Counted from the stretch's first letter, positions 39,046-47,981 are shown. The stretch: DNA of 64,000 nucleotides from Hymenobacter aerilatus (GCF_022921095.1 NZ_CP095053.1:2460501-2524500), one strand, 5' to 3'. A program made the numbers and translations. The notes: generated from the sequence alone by a model not told the origin.

Positions 39046-40614
39046 TCAGATATTAAGCTTCACTAGTTTCATACCCAACTGATTTTTCTTTTTGTAGTAA
39101 TCGGCTATCATCACGTAACCGGGCTTTGCCGGATACAGGTAAGAGTAGTTAGCTGCACTGGCCATATTAATCTTGTCTTCCAAGTACTGCCCGTTGTCGC
39201 CGAAAGCAATGTTGCCGATAACACGCTTAGTGCCTTCCCCTTTTTCCTTATCAAAATTGATATATACCACGTTGAATTGCGTACTAGCGTCGTTGCGCTG
39301 CATAAACTGGTAGTCAAAATCACCCTGCGACTTGATGACGTGCCCTAACAAACCGGCGCTCATCAGGCCAGAACCGGGAGGAAGGGTAGCATTGGATGGG
39401 TCTTTCTGATAAAACTTAACCTTTGAAAGCTTTGCCTCCGAATCGAGTTCGAAAACCAGCATATTCCCGATTTTTCCTTTCGAAACGCTAACCTTGCCAC
39501 CCATAGCCCGCAGTGCAATACCCATTCCGTCGCCCACAATCTTGAACTGCTCGGCCACGATGTACATCTTGCCGTTAGCCCCCTTCACAATAGATTGGGT
39601 ATAGTTCACGTAGTTATCTTCCATGCTGGCCTTTGCTTCGGCGGGCATAAGGGCCATCACCTCTTTTTGCCAACCGTAGTTTTTGGTACTCACTGCTTTG
39701 CCCGCTTCGGAGAAGCGTTTGATGAAAAAGCCCTGACTTTTGTTTACAAAAGGCTTATCATCAAGCTTGTAATATTCGCCAACGGCTACAAACTCACGCT
39801 TTTCTGCGTCGAAGGTAAACGAGCTAAGCGAAAGCTGCTCGGTCTTGCTTGTTTCTACCGGCACGTCCAGCACTTTCTTTCCTGTAGCTGCATTAATGGC
39901 TATCATGGAGGAGCTTATTTGCTTCGATAACATGCCATCTTTCCGCATCATAATGCCCAGGATGTATTTATCAGTTGCTTCCGTAAGGCTGACCATCTCG
40001 TAGAGTTTCGACTTTTCATCGGAGGCCAAGCGCCATTTTGCCTTGGCATTATCGTCGTACATCACGAGGGCGTAGCCTTTAGCCATACCAGTGTAGCTGT
40101 TGCGCACAAACCCATGACCAGGCACCGGAAAAAGATCCATTTTACCCGATACACTGCTGGCTTCTCCGTCCTGTTTTATCTGGTTTTGGATGATCATCTT
40201 GTCGACTTTCGACAAGTCCTCGATTACTTTACTTCCTAGCTTTTTCAGGCTGGTATCGTAGGTTTCAATTTCCAATGTTTCGTCCTTCAGATTGCAGAAG
40301 TAGAAGGCGAAGGCAGTACCGTTGAAGCTGTTTTTTAGCAGCGTAAATCGGTTGGCAGGCTTTTGAATCGTGATGTTGGATACTTTGCCTAAGTCTTGAT
40401 CATAGAAGTCAAGTATATAATTATCGGTTTTCCGGTCGGCTTTGTCGCCCCGACCAAACATTAGATACCCTTTCACTTCGTTGCCAGCATAAATTGGTGA
40501 CAGCGCCGAGCGGGTCATATTCTCGATGCCATCAAGCGTTTTGGTTTGCGCGAAAGCCGCCGACGTTGCCAGCGCAAAGCAGGCCGTCAGAGCTGCCCGT
40601 TTAATACATAACAT
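39046..40614 (-). CDS. Conserved secreted Bacteroidota protein, unknown function
   Basis: 522 residues from MLCIKRAALTACFALATSAA, signal cleaved near FAQ; the longer frame before it is not a real N-terminus. Sequence opens KTLDGIENMTRSALSPIYAG, YLMFGRGDKADRKTDNYILD, FYDQDLGKVSNITIQKPANR, with later repeats of long charged beta-type strands, such as MVSLTEATDKYILGIMMRKD and MYIVAEQFKIVGDGMGIALR. It resembles a large family of Bacteroidota secreted proteins annotated only by a DUF number; I am not certain which. GC of this and the next gene is lower (many AAA, GAA, TTG). Its own terminator follows. Confidence 0.7.
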   Translation of the reverse strand: MLCIKRAALTACFALATSAAFAQTKTLDGIENMTRSALSPIYAGNEVKGYLMFGRGDKADRKTDNYILDFYDQDLGKVSNITIQKPANRFTLLKNSFNGTAFAFYFCNLKDETLEIETYDTSLKKLGSKVIEDLSKVDKMIIQNQIKQDGEASSVSGKMDLFPVPGHGFVRNSYTGMAKGYALVMYDDNAKAKWRLASDEKSKLYEMVSLTEATDKYILGIMMRKDGMLSKQISSSMIAINAATGKKVLDVPVETSKTEQLSLSSFTFDAEKREFVAVGEYYKLDDKPFVNKSQGFFIKRFSEAGKAVSTKNYGWQKEVMALMPAEAKASMEDNYVNYTQSIVKGANGKMYIVAEQFKIVGDGMGIALRAMGGKVSVSKGKIGNMLVFELDSEAKLSKVKFYQKDPSNATLPPGSGLMSAGLLGHVIKSQGDFDYQFMQRNDASTQFNVVYINFDKEKGEGTKRVIGNIAFGDNGQYLEDKINMASAANYSYLYPAKPGYVMIADYYKKKNQLGMKLVKLNI

Positions 40615-40675
40615 AAAACAAAGGGTAAGAAGTGAGGAATAAGCTGTTCTGAAAAAAGTGGAAGAGTAGAAGTTG

Positions 40676-42166
40676 TCAGCGATGCGCGGCTGCTGTTTTC
40701 GGCCGCGGCGCCGAAAACAGCAGCTTATCGAATTTGCCTCCCGCATATTGCTTTTGGTACTGCACTTTGAGAGCTGCCGCCGCTGTCGTCTCGGTGGCTA
40801 GCGCACGAGCCGCATAGCAGGCGGCTAGGTCGTATTCGTCAGTGGGAGCAGTTGCATCCAGCCCGGTCTTCTCTGCGAAGCAGGTACTTATGCCTCCAAA
40901 ATCATCGAGTCGGAGGTCGTATAAACTCAGCAGTAGCTTATTAAAGCTGGCAGGGTTTTGCTCTGATCTATTGGATACTACTTCGGTATAGGTATGCTGC
41001 TGCAAATGCTGTCGTAAGGCGTACAAGCTTAGCAACACTACTGAGCGCAGGTAGGTATTCTGCGGCTGCTGAGGCAGAAGTTGTAATGCTTCAAACAGGG
41101 CGTGGTCGTAGCAGTCGTAGTCAAACCAGCTCTGCACAACCTCCAGCCGACTAATTTGGCGAATACGTGCAAACGCTGGCGAACTAACAGGCTGTGGGCC
41201 TTCGGCTACCCGACCTTGCGCTAGTGTTGACATGAAACGCATCCGCTTTGCACAATCGGGGTGCGACTTAAGGGTATCCGTTGTTTGCAGGGCTGTTTTC
41301 TCTGCTGCCTTCACCGTAAAGATGGACTGTGGCTTCGTGGGAGCGGCCTCAAACAATTTGGGGAAAGCAGTGCAGCTAAAGTAGGCTGATAGTGCTAATG
41401 GCGCCGTTGTTTCTGGCTCGTCAATGTTATCCAGGAGCTGCAAGGCCCGGTAGGCTTGTGTGGCATCGTAGCCAGTATGGGTTAGCAACACGTACCCGAG
41501 CGAATCGGCTTGCTTCTCGTGGCGGCGACTGTGGTAGTTGTTGTTGAGAGTAAAGCCTAATGCCAGTGCTTTGATTTTAGAGCTGATGTTATACTCTGAG
41601 TTAATAATGCGACGAAACTCTCGCTTTAGCTCCTGGCTGTGCAGGGTAGTAAGTTGCTCCTGCATGCTACTCTCCATATGTCGACACGCCACGTGAGCTA
41701 ACTCATGACATAAAATAAAGGCCAGTTGATCTTCATTTTCCAGTCGGGGTAGCAGGCCAACGTTCAGCATCACGATACCACTACCTACGGCATGAGCGTT
41801 GGGCTCAGGGTTTCGGGTGAGTATTAGCTTTGCGGAAGCAGGCAACTGCGAGTTAGCCTGCACGATGCGGCTAAACACCTGCTGCACATATGGTTCTAGC
41901 TCTGAATCAAGCAAAGCCGAATAGCGAATGGAATTGAAAACGTCCTCGGATGCTTCTTGTACTACCTTCTGATAATGTTCGCGGTACTCTTTCGAACCGC
42001 CTTTTGGCAGTGTAAAATGTGCTTTTACTGCACTACGATGTAGAACTGCTAGTTTATAAACCCGAGCTGTATCCTTGGAATAGTAGGGTAAATACGGTTT
42101 CTCTTGCGCAAGACCCGAATAGGTAGATGCTACATACAGCAACAATAAACACAACATTCGCAGCAT
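40676..42166 (-). CDS. Secreted M48-type metalloprotease
   Basis: 496 residues. Signal peptide MLRMLCLLLLYVASTYSGLA. The zinc motif HELAH is at residues 154-158 (FILCHELAHVACRHMES), with the third ligand in RRHEKQADSLGYVLLTHTGY as in M48 proteases of the HtpX/BepA type. Upstream NPEPNAHAVGSGIVMLNVGL is the usual lead-in. C-terminal 300 residues are helical and TPR-like, as in BepA, which assists outer-membrane assembly. Follows the secreted gene at 39046 upstream of it on the same strand, 61 bases away; the two may form an operon. Confidence 0.92.
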   Translation of the reverse strand: MLRMLCLLLLYVASTYSGLAQEKPYLPYYSKDTARVYKLAVLHRSAVKAHFTLPKGGSKEYREHYQKVVQEASEDVFNSIRYSALLDSELEPYVQQVFSRIVQANSQLPASAKLILTRNPEPNAHAVGSGIVMLNVGLLPRLENEDQLAFILCHELAHVACRHMESSMQEQLTTLHSQELKREFRRIINSEYNISSKIKALALGFTLNNNYHSRRHEKQADSLGYVLLTHTGYDATQAYRALQLLDNIDEPETTAPLALSAYFSCTAFPKLFEAAPTKPQSIFTVKAAEKTALQTTDTLKSHPDCAKRMRFMSTLAQGRVAEGPQPVSSPAFARIRQISRLEVVQSWFDYDCYDHALFEALQLLPQQPQNTYLRSVVLLSLYALRQHLQQHTYTEVVSNRSEQNPASFNKLLLSLYDLRLDDFGGISTCFAEKTGLDATAPTDEYDLAACYAARALATETTAAAALKVQYQKQYAGGKFDKLLFSAPRPKTAAAHR

Positions 42167-42359
42167 GAAAATGCTATATCAGTATTCTAGCTTATATTAT
42201 TTACAAAATCACTCACAAGCTAAACTCATGCCATTTATATTAATAAAATCATATTATAAAAAACGCCTGCCCTTGTAGACACGTCGTGAATATGGTAGGC
42301 TAGTTAAACTTACCAGAAGCCCAGATAGCATGCTTATTCTTTCATCCACCCACCTACAA

Positions 42360-42397
42360 AGAAATGCCCGACGCTGAAGCTCAGCGGCGGGCATTTC
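42360..42397 (-). terminator. Terminator of the deoxyhypusine-synthase-like gene
   Basis: AGAAATGCCCGACGCTGA and TCAGCGGCGGGCATTTCT arms with one mismatch and a two-base loop, 23 bases after the gene. Confidence 0.8.
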
Positions 42398-42419
42398 TAT
42401 AACAATAACAACAATCCAA

Positions 42420-43391
42420 TTACTGCCCCAGCACCATCGCAAATACCAGCGGCGCTACAATCGTCGCGTCCGATTCGATAATGTACTTGGGCGTATCCTG
42501 GCCCAGCTTGCCCCAGGTGATTTTCTCGTTCGGTACAGCGCCGGAGTAAGAACCGTAGCTGGTAGTCGAATCTGAAATCTGGCAGAAGTAGCCCCACAGC
42601 GGCACCGAAGTACGCTGCAAATCCTGGTGCAGCATAGGCACCACGCAAATGGGGAAGTCGCCGGCAATGCCGCCGCCAATCTGGAAGAAGCCTACCTTGC
42701 TTTCCTCGGTGGCTTGCTGGGTGTACCACTCGGCCAAGTAGATCATGTACTCGATGCCGGTGCGCACGGTGTGTACGTTCTTCACATCGCCGCTGATAAC
42801 GTGACCAGCGAAGATGTTGCCCAGGGTAGAGTCTTCCCAGCCGGGGCAGATGATAGGCAAGTTTTTCTCGGCGGCGGCCAGCATCCAGGAGTCTTTGGGG
42901 TCAATCTGGTAGTACTGCTCCAGCTCGCCCGACTTCAGAATCTGGTAGAAAAACTCGTGCGGGAAGTACCGTTCGCCGGCCTTGTCGGCCTTCTCCCAGA
43001 ACTTCAGCACCGAGTGCTCGAGGCGGCGCATGGCTTCTTCCTCGGGGATGCAAGTGTCGGTCACGCGGTTCATGTGGCGCTCCAGCAGGGCCTGCTCGTC
43101 GGCGGGGGTCAGGTCGCGGTAGTTGGGCACGCGCTCATAGAAGTCATGTGCTACTAAGTTGAAGATATCCTCCTCCAGGTTAGCGCCGGTGCAGCTGATA
43201 ATCTGCACTTTATCCTGCCGAATCAGCTCAGCTAATTGAATACCCATTTCGGCGGTGCTCATGGCGCCGGCCAGCGTAATCATCATCTTACCACCCTCGG
43301 CGAGGTGCTTGTTATAGCCTTCAGCGGCATCAATCAGAGCCGCAGCGTTGAAGTGGCGGTAGTGGTGCTTAAGGAAGTTAGTAACGTTCAT
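42420..43391 (-). CDS. Deoxyhypusine synthase family protein
   Basis: 323 residues. DHS transfers an aminobutyl group from spermidine to a lysine. The blocks MITLAGAMSTAEMGIQLAEL, IISCTGANLEEDIFNLVAHD, PIICPGWEDSTLGNIFAGHV and FFQIGGGIAGDFPICVVPML line the NAD site, and AVPNEKITWGKLGQDTPKYI has the lysine (Lys295) matching the human active-site Lys329. Bacteria lack eIF5A, so the substrate differs: bacterial homologues in the family make homospermidine or other polyamine conjugates. Single-gene unit with its own terminator. Confidence 0.9.
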   Translation of the reverse strand: MNVTNFLKHHYRHFNAAALIDAAEGYNKHLAEGGKMMITLAGAMSTAEMGIQLAELIRQDKVQIISCTGANLEEDIFNLVAHDFYERVPNYRDLTPADEQALLERHMNRVTDTCIPEEEAMRRLEHSVLKFWEKADKAGERYFPHEFFYQILKSGELEQYYQIDPKDSWMLAAAEKNLPIICPGWEDSTLGNIFAGHVISGDVKNVHTVRTGIEYMIYLAEWYTQQATEESKVGFFQIGGGIAGDFPICVVPMLHQDLQRTSVPLWGYFCQISDSTTSYGSYSGAVPNEKITWGKLGQDTPKYIIESDATIVAPLVFAMVLGQ

Positions 43392-43529
43392 TGAGTCGTG
43401 TGTTCTGTACTTATGGATGTCAATGTTCTATCAAAAAAGAGGCTGGAATCGTTCAATCAAGATATCCTATATTGAAGATTCTGCCCAGTGTGCTATTGTG
43501 GCTAGGTTGTTCACAACAACAGCCTAAGA

Positions 43530-44018
43530 CTAAAGCTGAGCAGCAGCGCTCTGTTTTAGAATATACTCTAGCAGCTGCTCCGGGTTGAGGTCAACGCCGC
43601 TTAGATTGATGGATAAAGGCGTAAAGCCCAATGCTGCATTTGCTCCCGCCAGCTTCCGTTTCAGAGGAGGCAATCGGCTCACATAGGCCTGTTCATCCCG
43701 CACGTATAAGCAAACAAAGTTTTCCCGGTTTACGGATTGTACGTATGCTCCCGTGATATCGGTCCAGAGAATGATACCTACGCCCAGGGTACGATCCAGG
43801 ATGCCTTCATCCGTAATCTGCAGCCGTGGGCGAGTATCGAAAAACTGCCACCCTCCTACGGCCGCACAGGCCCCGAAGAAGACAATGGTTATGAGCCCCA
43901 TACCCCAATTGCCTTTAGTCACAATCATAAATATTCCCATTGCTACAAACGCCAACCCACCCAGGGTTAGTAGCGCATGACGCTTGCGCGAGTTGTAGTA
44001 AATCAGGTTCTCCGTCAT
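43530..44018 (-). CDS. Small membrane protein with PH-like domain, unknown function
   Basis: 162 residues from MTENLIYYNSRKRHALLTLG; an upstream in-frame ATG (44084) would overlap the hslV stop region and is rejected. Two hydrophobic segments (ALLTLGGLAFVAMGIFMIVT, GLITIVFFGACAAVGGWQFF), then RPRLQITDEGILDRTLGVGI and ILWTDITGAYVQSVNRENFV in the style of a PH-like domain. This is a common small membrane family in Bacteroidota, perhaps the one named after STM3941; I am not certain. It lies 20 bases downstream of hslV. Confidence 0.65.
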   Translation of the reverse strand: MTENLIYYNSRKRHALLTLGGLAFVAMGIFMIVTKGNWGMGLITIVFFGACAAVGGWQFFDTRPRLQITDEGILDRTLGVGIILWTDITGAYVQSVNRENFVCLYVRDEQAYVSRLPPLKRKLAGANAALGFTPLSINLSGVDLNPEQLLEYILKQSAAAQL

Positions 44019-44038
44019 GTGCGCAACGTAGGGTTGGC

Positions 44039-44578
44039 TTAGCTGGGCTCCTCGATAATGAGGTTGTGGTTGGTGTAGATGCAAATGTCAGCGGCGATGT
44101 GCAAGGCTTCTTCTACCATCTGGCGGGCCGTGAGATGAGGGGCGTGCTTCTTGAGGGCCAACGCGGCGGCCTGGGCAAACATAGAGCCCGAGCCAATAGC
44201 GGCTACGTCGTTGTCGGGTTCCAGCACATCACCAGAGCCAGCAATGATGAGCAGCTCGTCTTTGTCTACTACAATCATCATGGCTTCGAGCTTGCGCAGA
44301 TACTGGTCTTTGCGCCAGTCTTTGGCCAGCTCAATGGCAGCGCGCTTGAGGTTGCCACCGTAGCCTTCCAGCTTTTCCTCAAACTTGTCGAGCAGGCTGA
44401 AGGCATCGGCCGTGGAGCCGGCAAAGCCCGTCACGATTTTTCCGCCCTGAAGCTTACGGATTTTGCGCACGTTGTTTTTGGCCACGTGCTTGTCCATGGT
44501 AGCCTGACCGTCGGCACCGATGGCAATCTGCCCGTTGTGGCGCACACCGAGGACAGTGGTTGATCTTATCTTGGTCAT
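44039..44578 (-). CDS. hslV: ATP-dependent protease subunit HslV
   Basis: 179 residues. HslV is the peptidase ring of the HslUV proteasome-like complex. After a short propeptide MTKIRS the mature N-terminal threonine (T7, in TTVLGVRHNGQIAIGADGQA) follows; VKNN-type VAKNNVRKIRKLQGGKIVTG and FAGSTADAFSLLDKFEEKLE are strongly conserved. hslU, the ATPase partner, is not adjacent in this window, which is unusual for the classic hslVU operon but common in Bacteroidota. A family I palindromic repeat precedes it. Confidence 0.95.
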   Translation of the reverse strand: MTKIRSTTVLGVRHNGQIAIGADGQATMDKHVAKNNVRKIRKLQGGKIVTGFAGSTADAFSLLDKFEEKLEGYGGNLKRAAIELAKDWRKDQYLRKLEAMMIVVDKDELLIIAGSGDVLEPDNDVAAIGSGSMFAQAAALALKKHAPHLTARQMVEEALHIAADICIYTNHNLIIEEPS

Positions 44579-44597
44579 TAGGTACTAGTTAAAAAGC

Positions 44598-44699
44598 TGT
44601 CATCCTGAGCGGAGCGAAGGACCTTCTCACGGCAGAACGAAAATCGTATTAACGACTCGTTCTTGTGTAAGAAGATCCTTCGCTCTGCTCAGGATGACA
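44598..44699. repeat. Intergenic palindromic repeat, family I copy 3
   Basis: TGTCATCCTGAGCGGAGCGA AGGACCTTCTCACGG at the left, GAAGATCCTTCGCTCTGCTC AGGATGACA at the right, with a weak centre (AGAACGAAAATCGTATTAAC). Between hslV and the E2 gene. Confidence 0.9.
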
Positions 44700-44714
44700 A
44701 AGAGGGAATTATAT

Positions 44715-46451
44715 TTAGATCAGCATCCGTAGGGGGTCTTCCAGCAGGCTCTTCACCGTTTGCAGGAAGGCCGCGCCGGCTGCGCCGTCTACTACGCGGT
44801 GGTCACAGCTCAGCGTCACTTTCATCACGTTGCCGATAACCAGCGCACCATCCTTCACCACAGCAGTTTGCTTGATGCCTCCCACGGCCAGGATGCAGGC
44901 ATCTGGCGGGTTGATGATGGCCGTAAACTCGTCGATGCCAAACATGCCCAGGTTGCTGATGGTGAAGGTACTACCCTCCCACTCGGCGGGTTGCAGCTTC
45001 TTGTTCTTGGCTTTGCCGGCCAGCTCCTTCACCTCGGTAGCAATCTGCGACATGCCTTTGCCGTCGGCATTGCGCACCACGGGCACTAGCAGGCCTTCGT
45101 CTACAGCCACGGCTACCCCGATGTTCACTACCTTGTTCTGGCGGATTTTGTCACCCAGCCACGAGGAGTTGATAACGGGGTGCTGCTTGAGCGCTACGGC
45201 GCATGCTTTGATCACCATGTCGTTGAAGCTGAGCTTCACCGGCGACAACTCGTTGAGCTTCACGCGGGTTTCCATGGCCTTGTCCATCAGAATTTCCATC
45301 GTGAGATAGAAATGCGGGGCCGTGAACAGGCTCTCCGACAGGCGACGGGCAATCACCTTGCGCATCTGCGACACGGGCGTGTCAGTGTAAGTGCCTTCGG
45401 CGGCAGCGGGGGCTGGTGCCGGGGTAGGCGCCGGTGCAGCTTTGGGAGCCTCAGGGGCGGGAGCAGCGGCCGGGGCAGCCTGGGGTGCAGCAGCGGGCTG
45501 GGCAGCAGGAGCAGCAGCGGGTTGCGCGGCGGCACCAGGCTGGAAGTTTTCAACGTCGCGCTGAATGATGCGGCCGTTGTCGCCACTACCCTTCACCTGG
45601 CTCAGGTCGATGCCTTTGTCTTTGGCAATGCTCTTGGCCAGCGGCGAGGCAAAAATGCGGCCGCCGTTGGCGTTGGCCGTTTGCGGTACTTCGGGGGTAG
45701 GCGCGGCGTTGGCGTCGGCCGGGCCTTCGGACTTCACGTCTGCAGCAGGCTGGACCGATTCGGCTTCTCCACCCGATTTGCCACTAATGAGGGCTTCCAC
45801 ATCAGCACCTTCTTCGCCGATAACGGCCAGTACGCCGTCCACCGGAATGGCTTCGCCTTCTTTCGGCCCGATGTACAGCAGCGTGCCGTCTTCGTAGTTA
45901 TCCAGCTCCATGGTAGCCTTATCGGTTTCCACTTCGGCCAGCACGTCGCCGGACTTCACCTTGTCGCCTACCTTTTTCAGCCAGGCGGCAATGGTGCCTT
46001 CGGTCATGGTGTCGCTCATCTTCGGCATCCGAATCACGGTGGCCTTTTTGCCGTTGCCGGCAGGAGCTGCCGGGGCAGCAGGCTTGGCGGCTTCGGGAGC
46101 CGGAGCGGGTTTGGGTTCTTCCTTCGGCGCCTCGGCAGCGGGAGCCGGTGCAGCTTCAGCAGCCGGAGCGCTTCCGCCGGATTCGCCGTTCAGCAGACCC
46201 GAAATATCTTCGCCTTCTTTGCCGATAATGGCCAGCACGCCATCAACGGGCACGCTTTCGCCTTCTTTCGGACCTATGTAGAGGAGGGTACCGTCGTCGT
46301 AGTTTTCCAGCTCCATCGTGGCCTTATCGGTTTCGACTTCGGCCAGGACGTCGCCGGACTTCACTGTATCGCCTACCTTCTTGAGCCACGCGGCAATGAC
46401 GCCTTCCGTCATGGTGTCGCTCATTTTAGGCATTTTGATGATTTCAGCCAT
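44715..46451 (-). CDS. Pyruvate dehydrogenase E2, dihydrolipoyllysine acetyltransferase
   Basis: 578 residues from MAEIIKMPKMSDTMTEGVIA; an ATG 19 codons upstream would lie before the promoter box and is rejected. Two lipoyl domains each carry EVETDKATMEL (lipoyl Lys), near residues 45 and 180, joined by long Ala/Pro-rich linkers. A peripheral-subunit-binding domain (GRIFASPLAKSIAKDKGIDL) follows, then the catalytic acyltransferase with CDHRVVDGAAGAAFLQTV, the HxxxDG motif. It transfers acetyl from pyruvate to CoA. E1 and E3 genes are not in the window. Confidence 0.95.
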   Translation of the reverse strand: MAEIIKMPKMSDTMTEGVIAAWLKKVGDTVKSGDVLAEVETDKATMELENYDDGTLLYIGPKEGESVPVDGVLAIIGKEGEDISGLLNGESGGSAPAAEAAPAPAAEAPKEEPKPAPAPEAAKPAAPAAPAGNGKKATVIRMPKMSDTMTEGTIAAWLKKVGDKVKSGDVLAEVETDKATMELDNYEDGTLLYIGPKEGEAIPVDGVLAVIGEEGADVEALISGKSGGEAESVQPAADVKSEGPADANAAPTPEVPQTANANGGRIFASPLAKSIAKDKGIDLSQVKGSGDNGRIIQRDVENFQPGAAAQPAAAPAAQPAAAPQAAPAAAPAPEAPKAAPAPTPAPAPAAAEGTYTDTPVSQMRKVIARRLSESLFTAPHFYLTMEILMDKAMETRVKLNELSPVKLSFNDMVIKACAVALKQHPVINSSWLGDKIRQNKVVNIGVAVAVDEGLLVPVVRNADGKGMSQIATEVKELAGKAKNKKLQPAEWEGSTFTISNLGMFGIDEFTAIINPPDACILAVGGIKQTAVVKDGALVIGNVMKVTLSCDHRVVDGAAGAAFLQTVKSLLEDPLRMLI

Positions 46452-46478
46452 CTGCTTTTTGTGCTTGGGTTGGAACGC

Positions 46479-46508
46479 CAAATTTAGCCCGAATTTCCGG
46501 GCAGGCAA
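46479..46508 (-). promoter_or_regulatory. Complete Bacteroidota promoter for the E2 gene
   Basis: On the minus strand TTG (46506-46508), 19 bases of spacer and TAAATTTG (46479-46486), a good fit to TTG-N19-21-TAnnTTTG. The ATG lies 28 bases after the -7 box. Confidence 0.7.
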
Positions 46509-46563
46509 GTAATAGATTAAGATGCGAGGCGCAATCTAAGGATTACGTCTGCGCTATTGGCAC

Positions 46564-46709
46564 GTCCTGCTGAGCTGGTCGAAGTACCTCGCGTGCTTTA
46601 CCAGACCGTCCTGCGGAGCGAAGTCGAAGCATCTCTACCGTGAGTAATCAATTACTATTCTAGCGAAGCACACGAGATGCTTCGACTTCGCTCCGCAGGA
46701 CGGTCTGTG
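46564..46709. repeat. Intergenic palindromic repeat, family II copy 2, with orphan left half-element
   Basis: Palindrome 46602-46709: CAGACCGTCCTGCGGAGCGA AGTCGAAGCATCTC and GAGATGCTTCGACTTCGCTC CGCAGGACGGTCTG. To its left CGTCCTGCTGAGCTGGTCGA AGTACCTCGCGTGCT is an orphan half resembling the orphan at 9881 (both end GCGTGCT). The gap 46452-46717 holds only this. Confidence 0.88.
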
Positions 46710-46717
46710 GTACCGGC

Positions 46718-47332
46718 TTACGCCAAGTGCGCAATATCCATGAAGTTGCGGGCCGTGAACATGGAGCCGGTGTAGTCCAGCAGGTACAGGCACAGGTTGT
46801 GGTGCTCGAAGGCATCCATACAGCTGAGGGGGTAGCCCAGCAGCTGGCAGAGCAGCACGCGCATGGCGCGGCCGTGCATGCATACTAGTATGGTTTCTTC
46901 CTCGGGGCGCGACAAAATCAGGTCGATAACCGGGCGCTGGCGAGCGGCTACGTCCTCGGGGCTTTCGCCGCCTATCATGGGGATGCTGGTGTTGCCAAGG
47001 CGCCACTGCTGCAGTACGTGGTGGTATTCCTCATCCTCCTCGGCCGTGATGCGAGTGCCTTCGCGGGCGCCCCAACTGATTTCGTTGAGGCCTGCATACT
47101 GCTCGTGAGGTAGGCCCAAATCCAGAAACGCCTGCACCGACTGGTGGGTGCGCTGCAACGTGGAGGTGTATACCTTATCGAACGGTACATGGCCATAGGC
47201 TGCGAAAAATTGTGCCGCCTGCCGCCGCCCTACCTCGTTCAGGCTGGAGTCGACGCCGCTGCCTTGCACAATGCCGCGCACGTTCAAATCGGTCTGGCCG
47301 TGCCGGATCAGGTAGATTTTTTTGACGCTCAC
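46718..47332 (-). CDS. Histidine phosphatase family protein (phosphoglycerate-mutase-like)
   Basis: 204 residues from GTG at 47332 (VSVKKIYLIRHGQTDLNVRG); the frame continues to 47545 but overlaps the divergent gene by more than 100 bases and has no ATG. The phosphohistidine motif RHG is in YLIRHGQTD. The second half EETILVCMHGRAMRVLLCQL carries the second histidine. Family members remove phosphate from sugars, nucleotides or other small molecules. It diverges from the thioesterase gene, with 77 bases between the starts. Confidence 0.9.
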   Translation of the reverse strand: MSVKKIYLIRHGQTDLNVRGIVQGSGVDSSLNEVGRRQAAQFFAAYGHVPFDKVYTSTLQRTHQSVQAFLDLGLPHEQYAGLNEISWGAREGTRITAEEDEEYHHVLQQWRLGNTSIPMIGGESPEDVAARQRPVIDLILSRPEEETILVCMHGRAMRVLLCQLLGYPLSCMDAFEHHNLCLYLLDYTGSMFTARNFMDIAHLA

Positions 47333-47409
47333 TTTCCCGCTAGCTTTGCTGAATTCTCCCGAAAGTACGGATTTCAGGGCCGAAATCCGCGTTGCGCTGT
47401 TATCAATAT

Positions 47410-47838
47410 ATGACGAATTCTCCCGTTGATCTGGCTGAGCTGAACGCCTGGAGCCGCAATACCCTCGGCGAACATCTTGGCATTGAGCTGACTGAGGTAG
47501 GCGACCGGCTGCTGGTGGGCCGCATGCCCGTAGACCACCGCACACACCAGCCGATGGGCCTCCTACACGGCGGCGCCTCCGTGGCTCTGGCCGAAACGCT
47601 GGGCAGCATCGGCGCCATGTTGCAGGTAGACCGCACCAAGCAAGCGTGCGTGGGGCTGGAAATCAACGCCAATCACATCAAAGGGGTGCGTGAGGGCTAC
47701 GTGGTAGGCCGTGCCACGGCTCTGCACGTGGGCCGCACCACGCAGGTGTGGGAAATTCGCATCACCCACGAGGAAACCGGCGCGCTGGTGTGCATCAGCC
47801 GTATCACAATGGCGGTGATTGATTTACCGAAGAAATAA
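47410..47838 (+). CDS. menI: Hotdog thioesterase, probable DHNA-CoA hydrolase MenI
   Basis: 142 residues from MTNSPVDLAELNAWSRNTLG; an in-frame ATG six codons upstream is less likely. VDHRTHQPMGLLHGGASVAL and AETLGSIGAMLQVDRTKQAC closely follow the E. coli YdiI/MenI pattern, with the catalytic glutamate at about residue 62 in LAETLGS, and VGLEINANHIKGVREGYVVG after it. MenI hydrolyses 1,4-dihydroxy-2-naphthoyl-CoA in menaquinone synthesis. It is followed, after a palindromic repeat, by menF, menD and menB, which strengthens the call. Confidence 0.88.
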   Translation: MTNSPVDLAELNAWSRNTLGEHLGIELTEVGDRLLVGRMPVDHRTHQPMGLLHGGASVALAETLGSIGAMLQVDRTKQACVGLEINANHIKGVREGYVVGRATALHVGRTTQVWEIRITHEETGALVCISRITMAVIDLPKK

Positions 47839-47846
47839 GTATTAAG

Positions 47847-47950
47847 TCTGTCATCCTGAGCAGCGCAAAGGGCCTTCTCACGGTAGAACGAGTCGTTAGT
47901 GCGCTTGTCGTGCAAACGTGAGAAGGTCCTTCGCTGCGCTCAGGATGACA
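47847..47950. repeat. Intergenic palindromic repeat, family I copy 4
   Basis: TCTGTCATCCTGAGCAGCGC AAAGGGCCTTCTCACGG on the left; GTGAGAAGGTCCTTCGCTGC GCTCAGGATGACA on the right. Centre AGAACGAGTCGTTAGTGCGC. Between menI and menF. Confidence 0.9.
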
Positions 47951-47981
47951 AACGATTGACCTTTATACTAATTAGAAAAAC

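Noticed and set aside
43392..43529. Short frames between the deoxyhypusine-synthase-like gene and the small membrane gene
   Set aside because: No start, signal or composition supports a gene.
45180..46487. 435-codon frame antisense to the E2 gene, rich in Gly/Arg/Ser
   Set aside because: It is the complement of Ala/Pro-rich linkers and lipoyl domains of a certain gene; composition and lack of signals mark it as a shadow.
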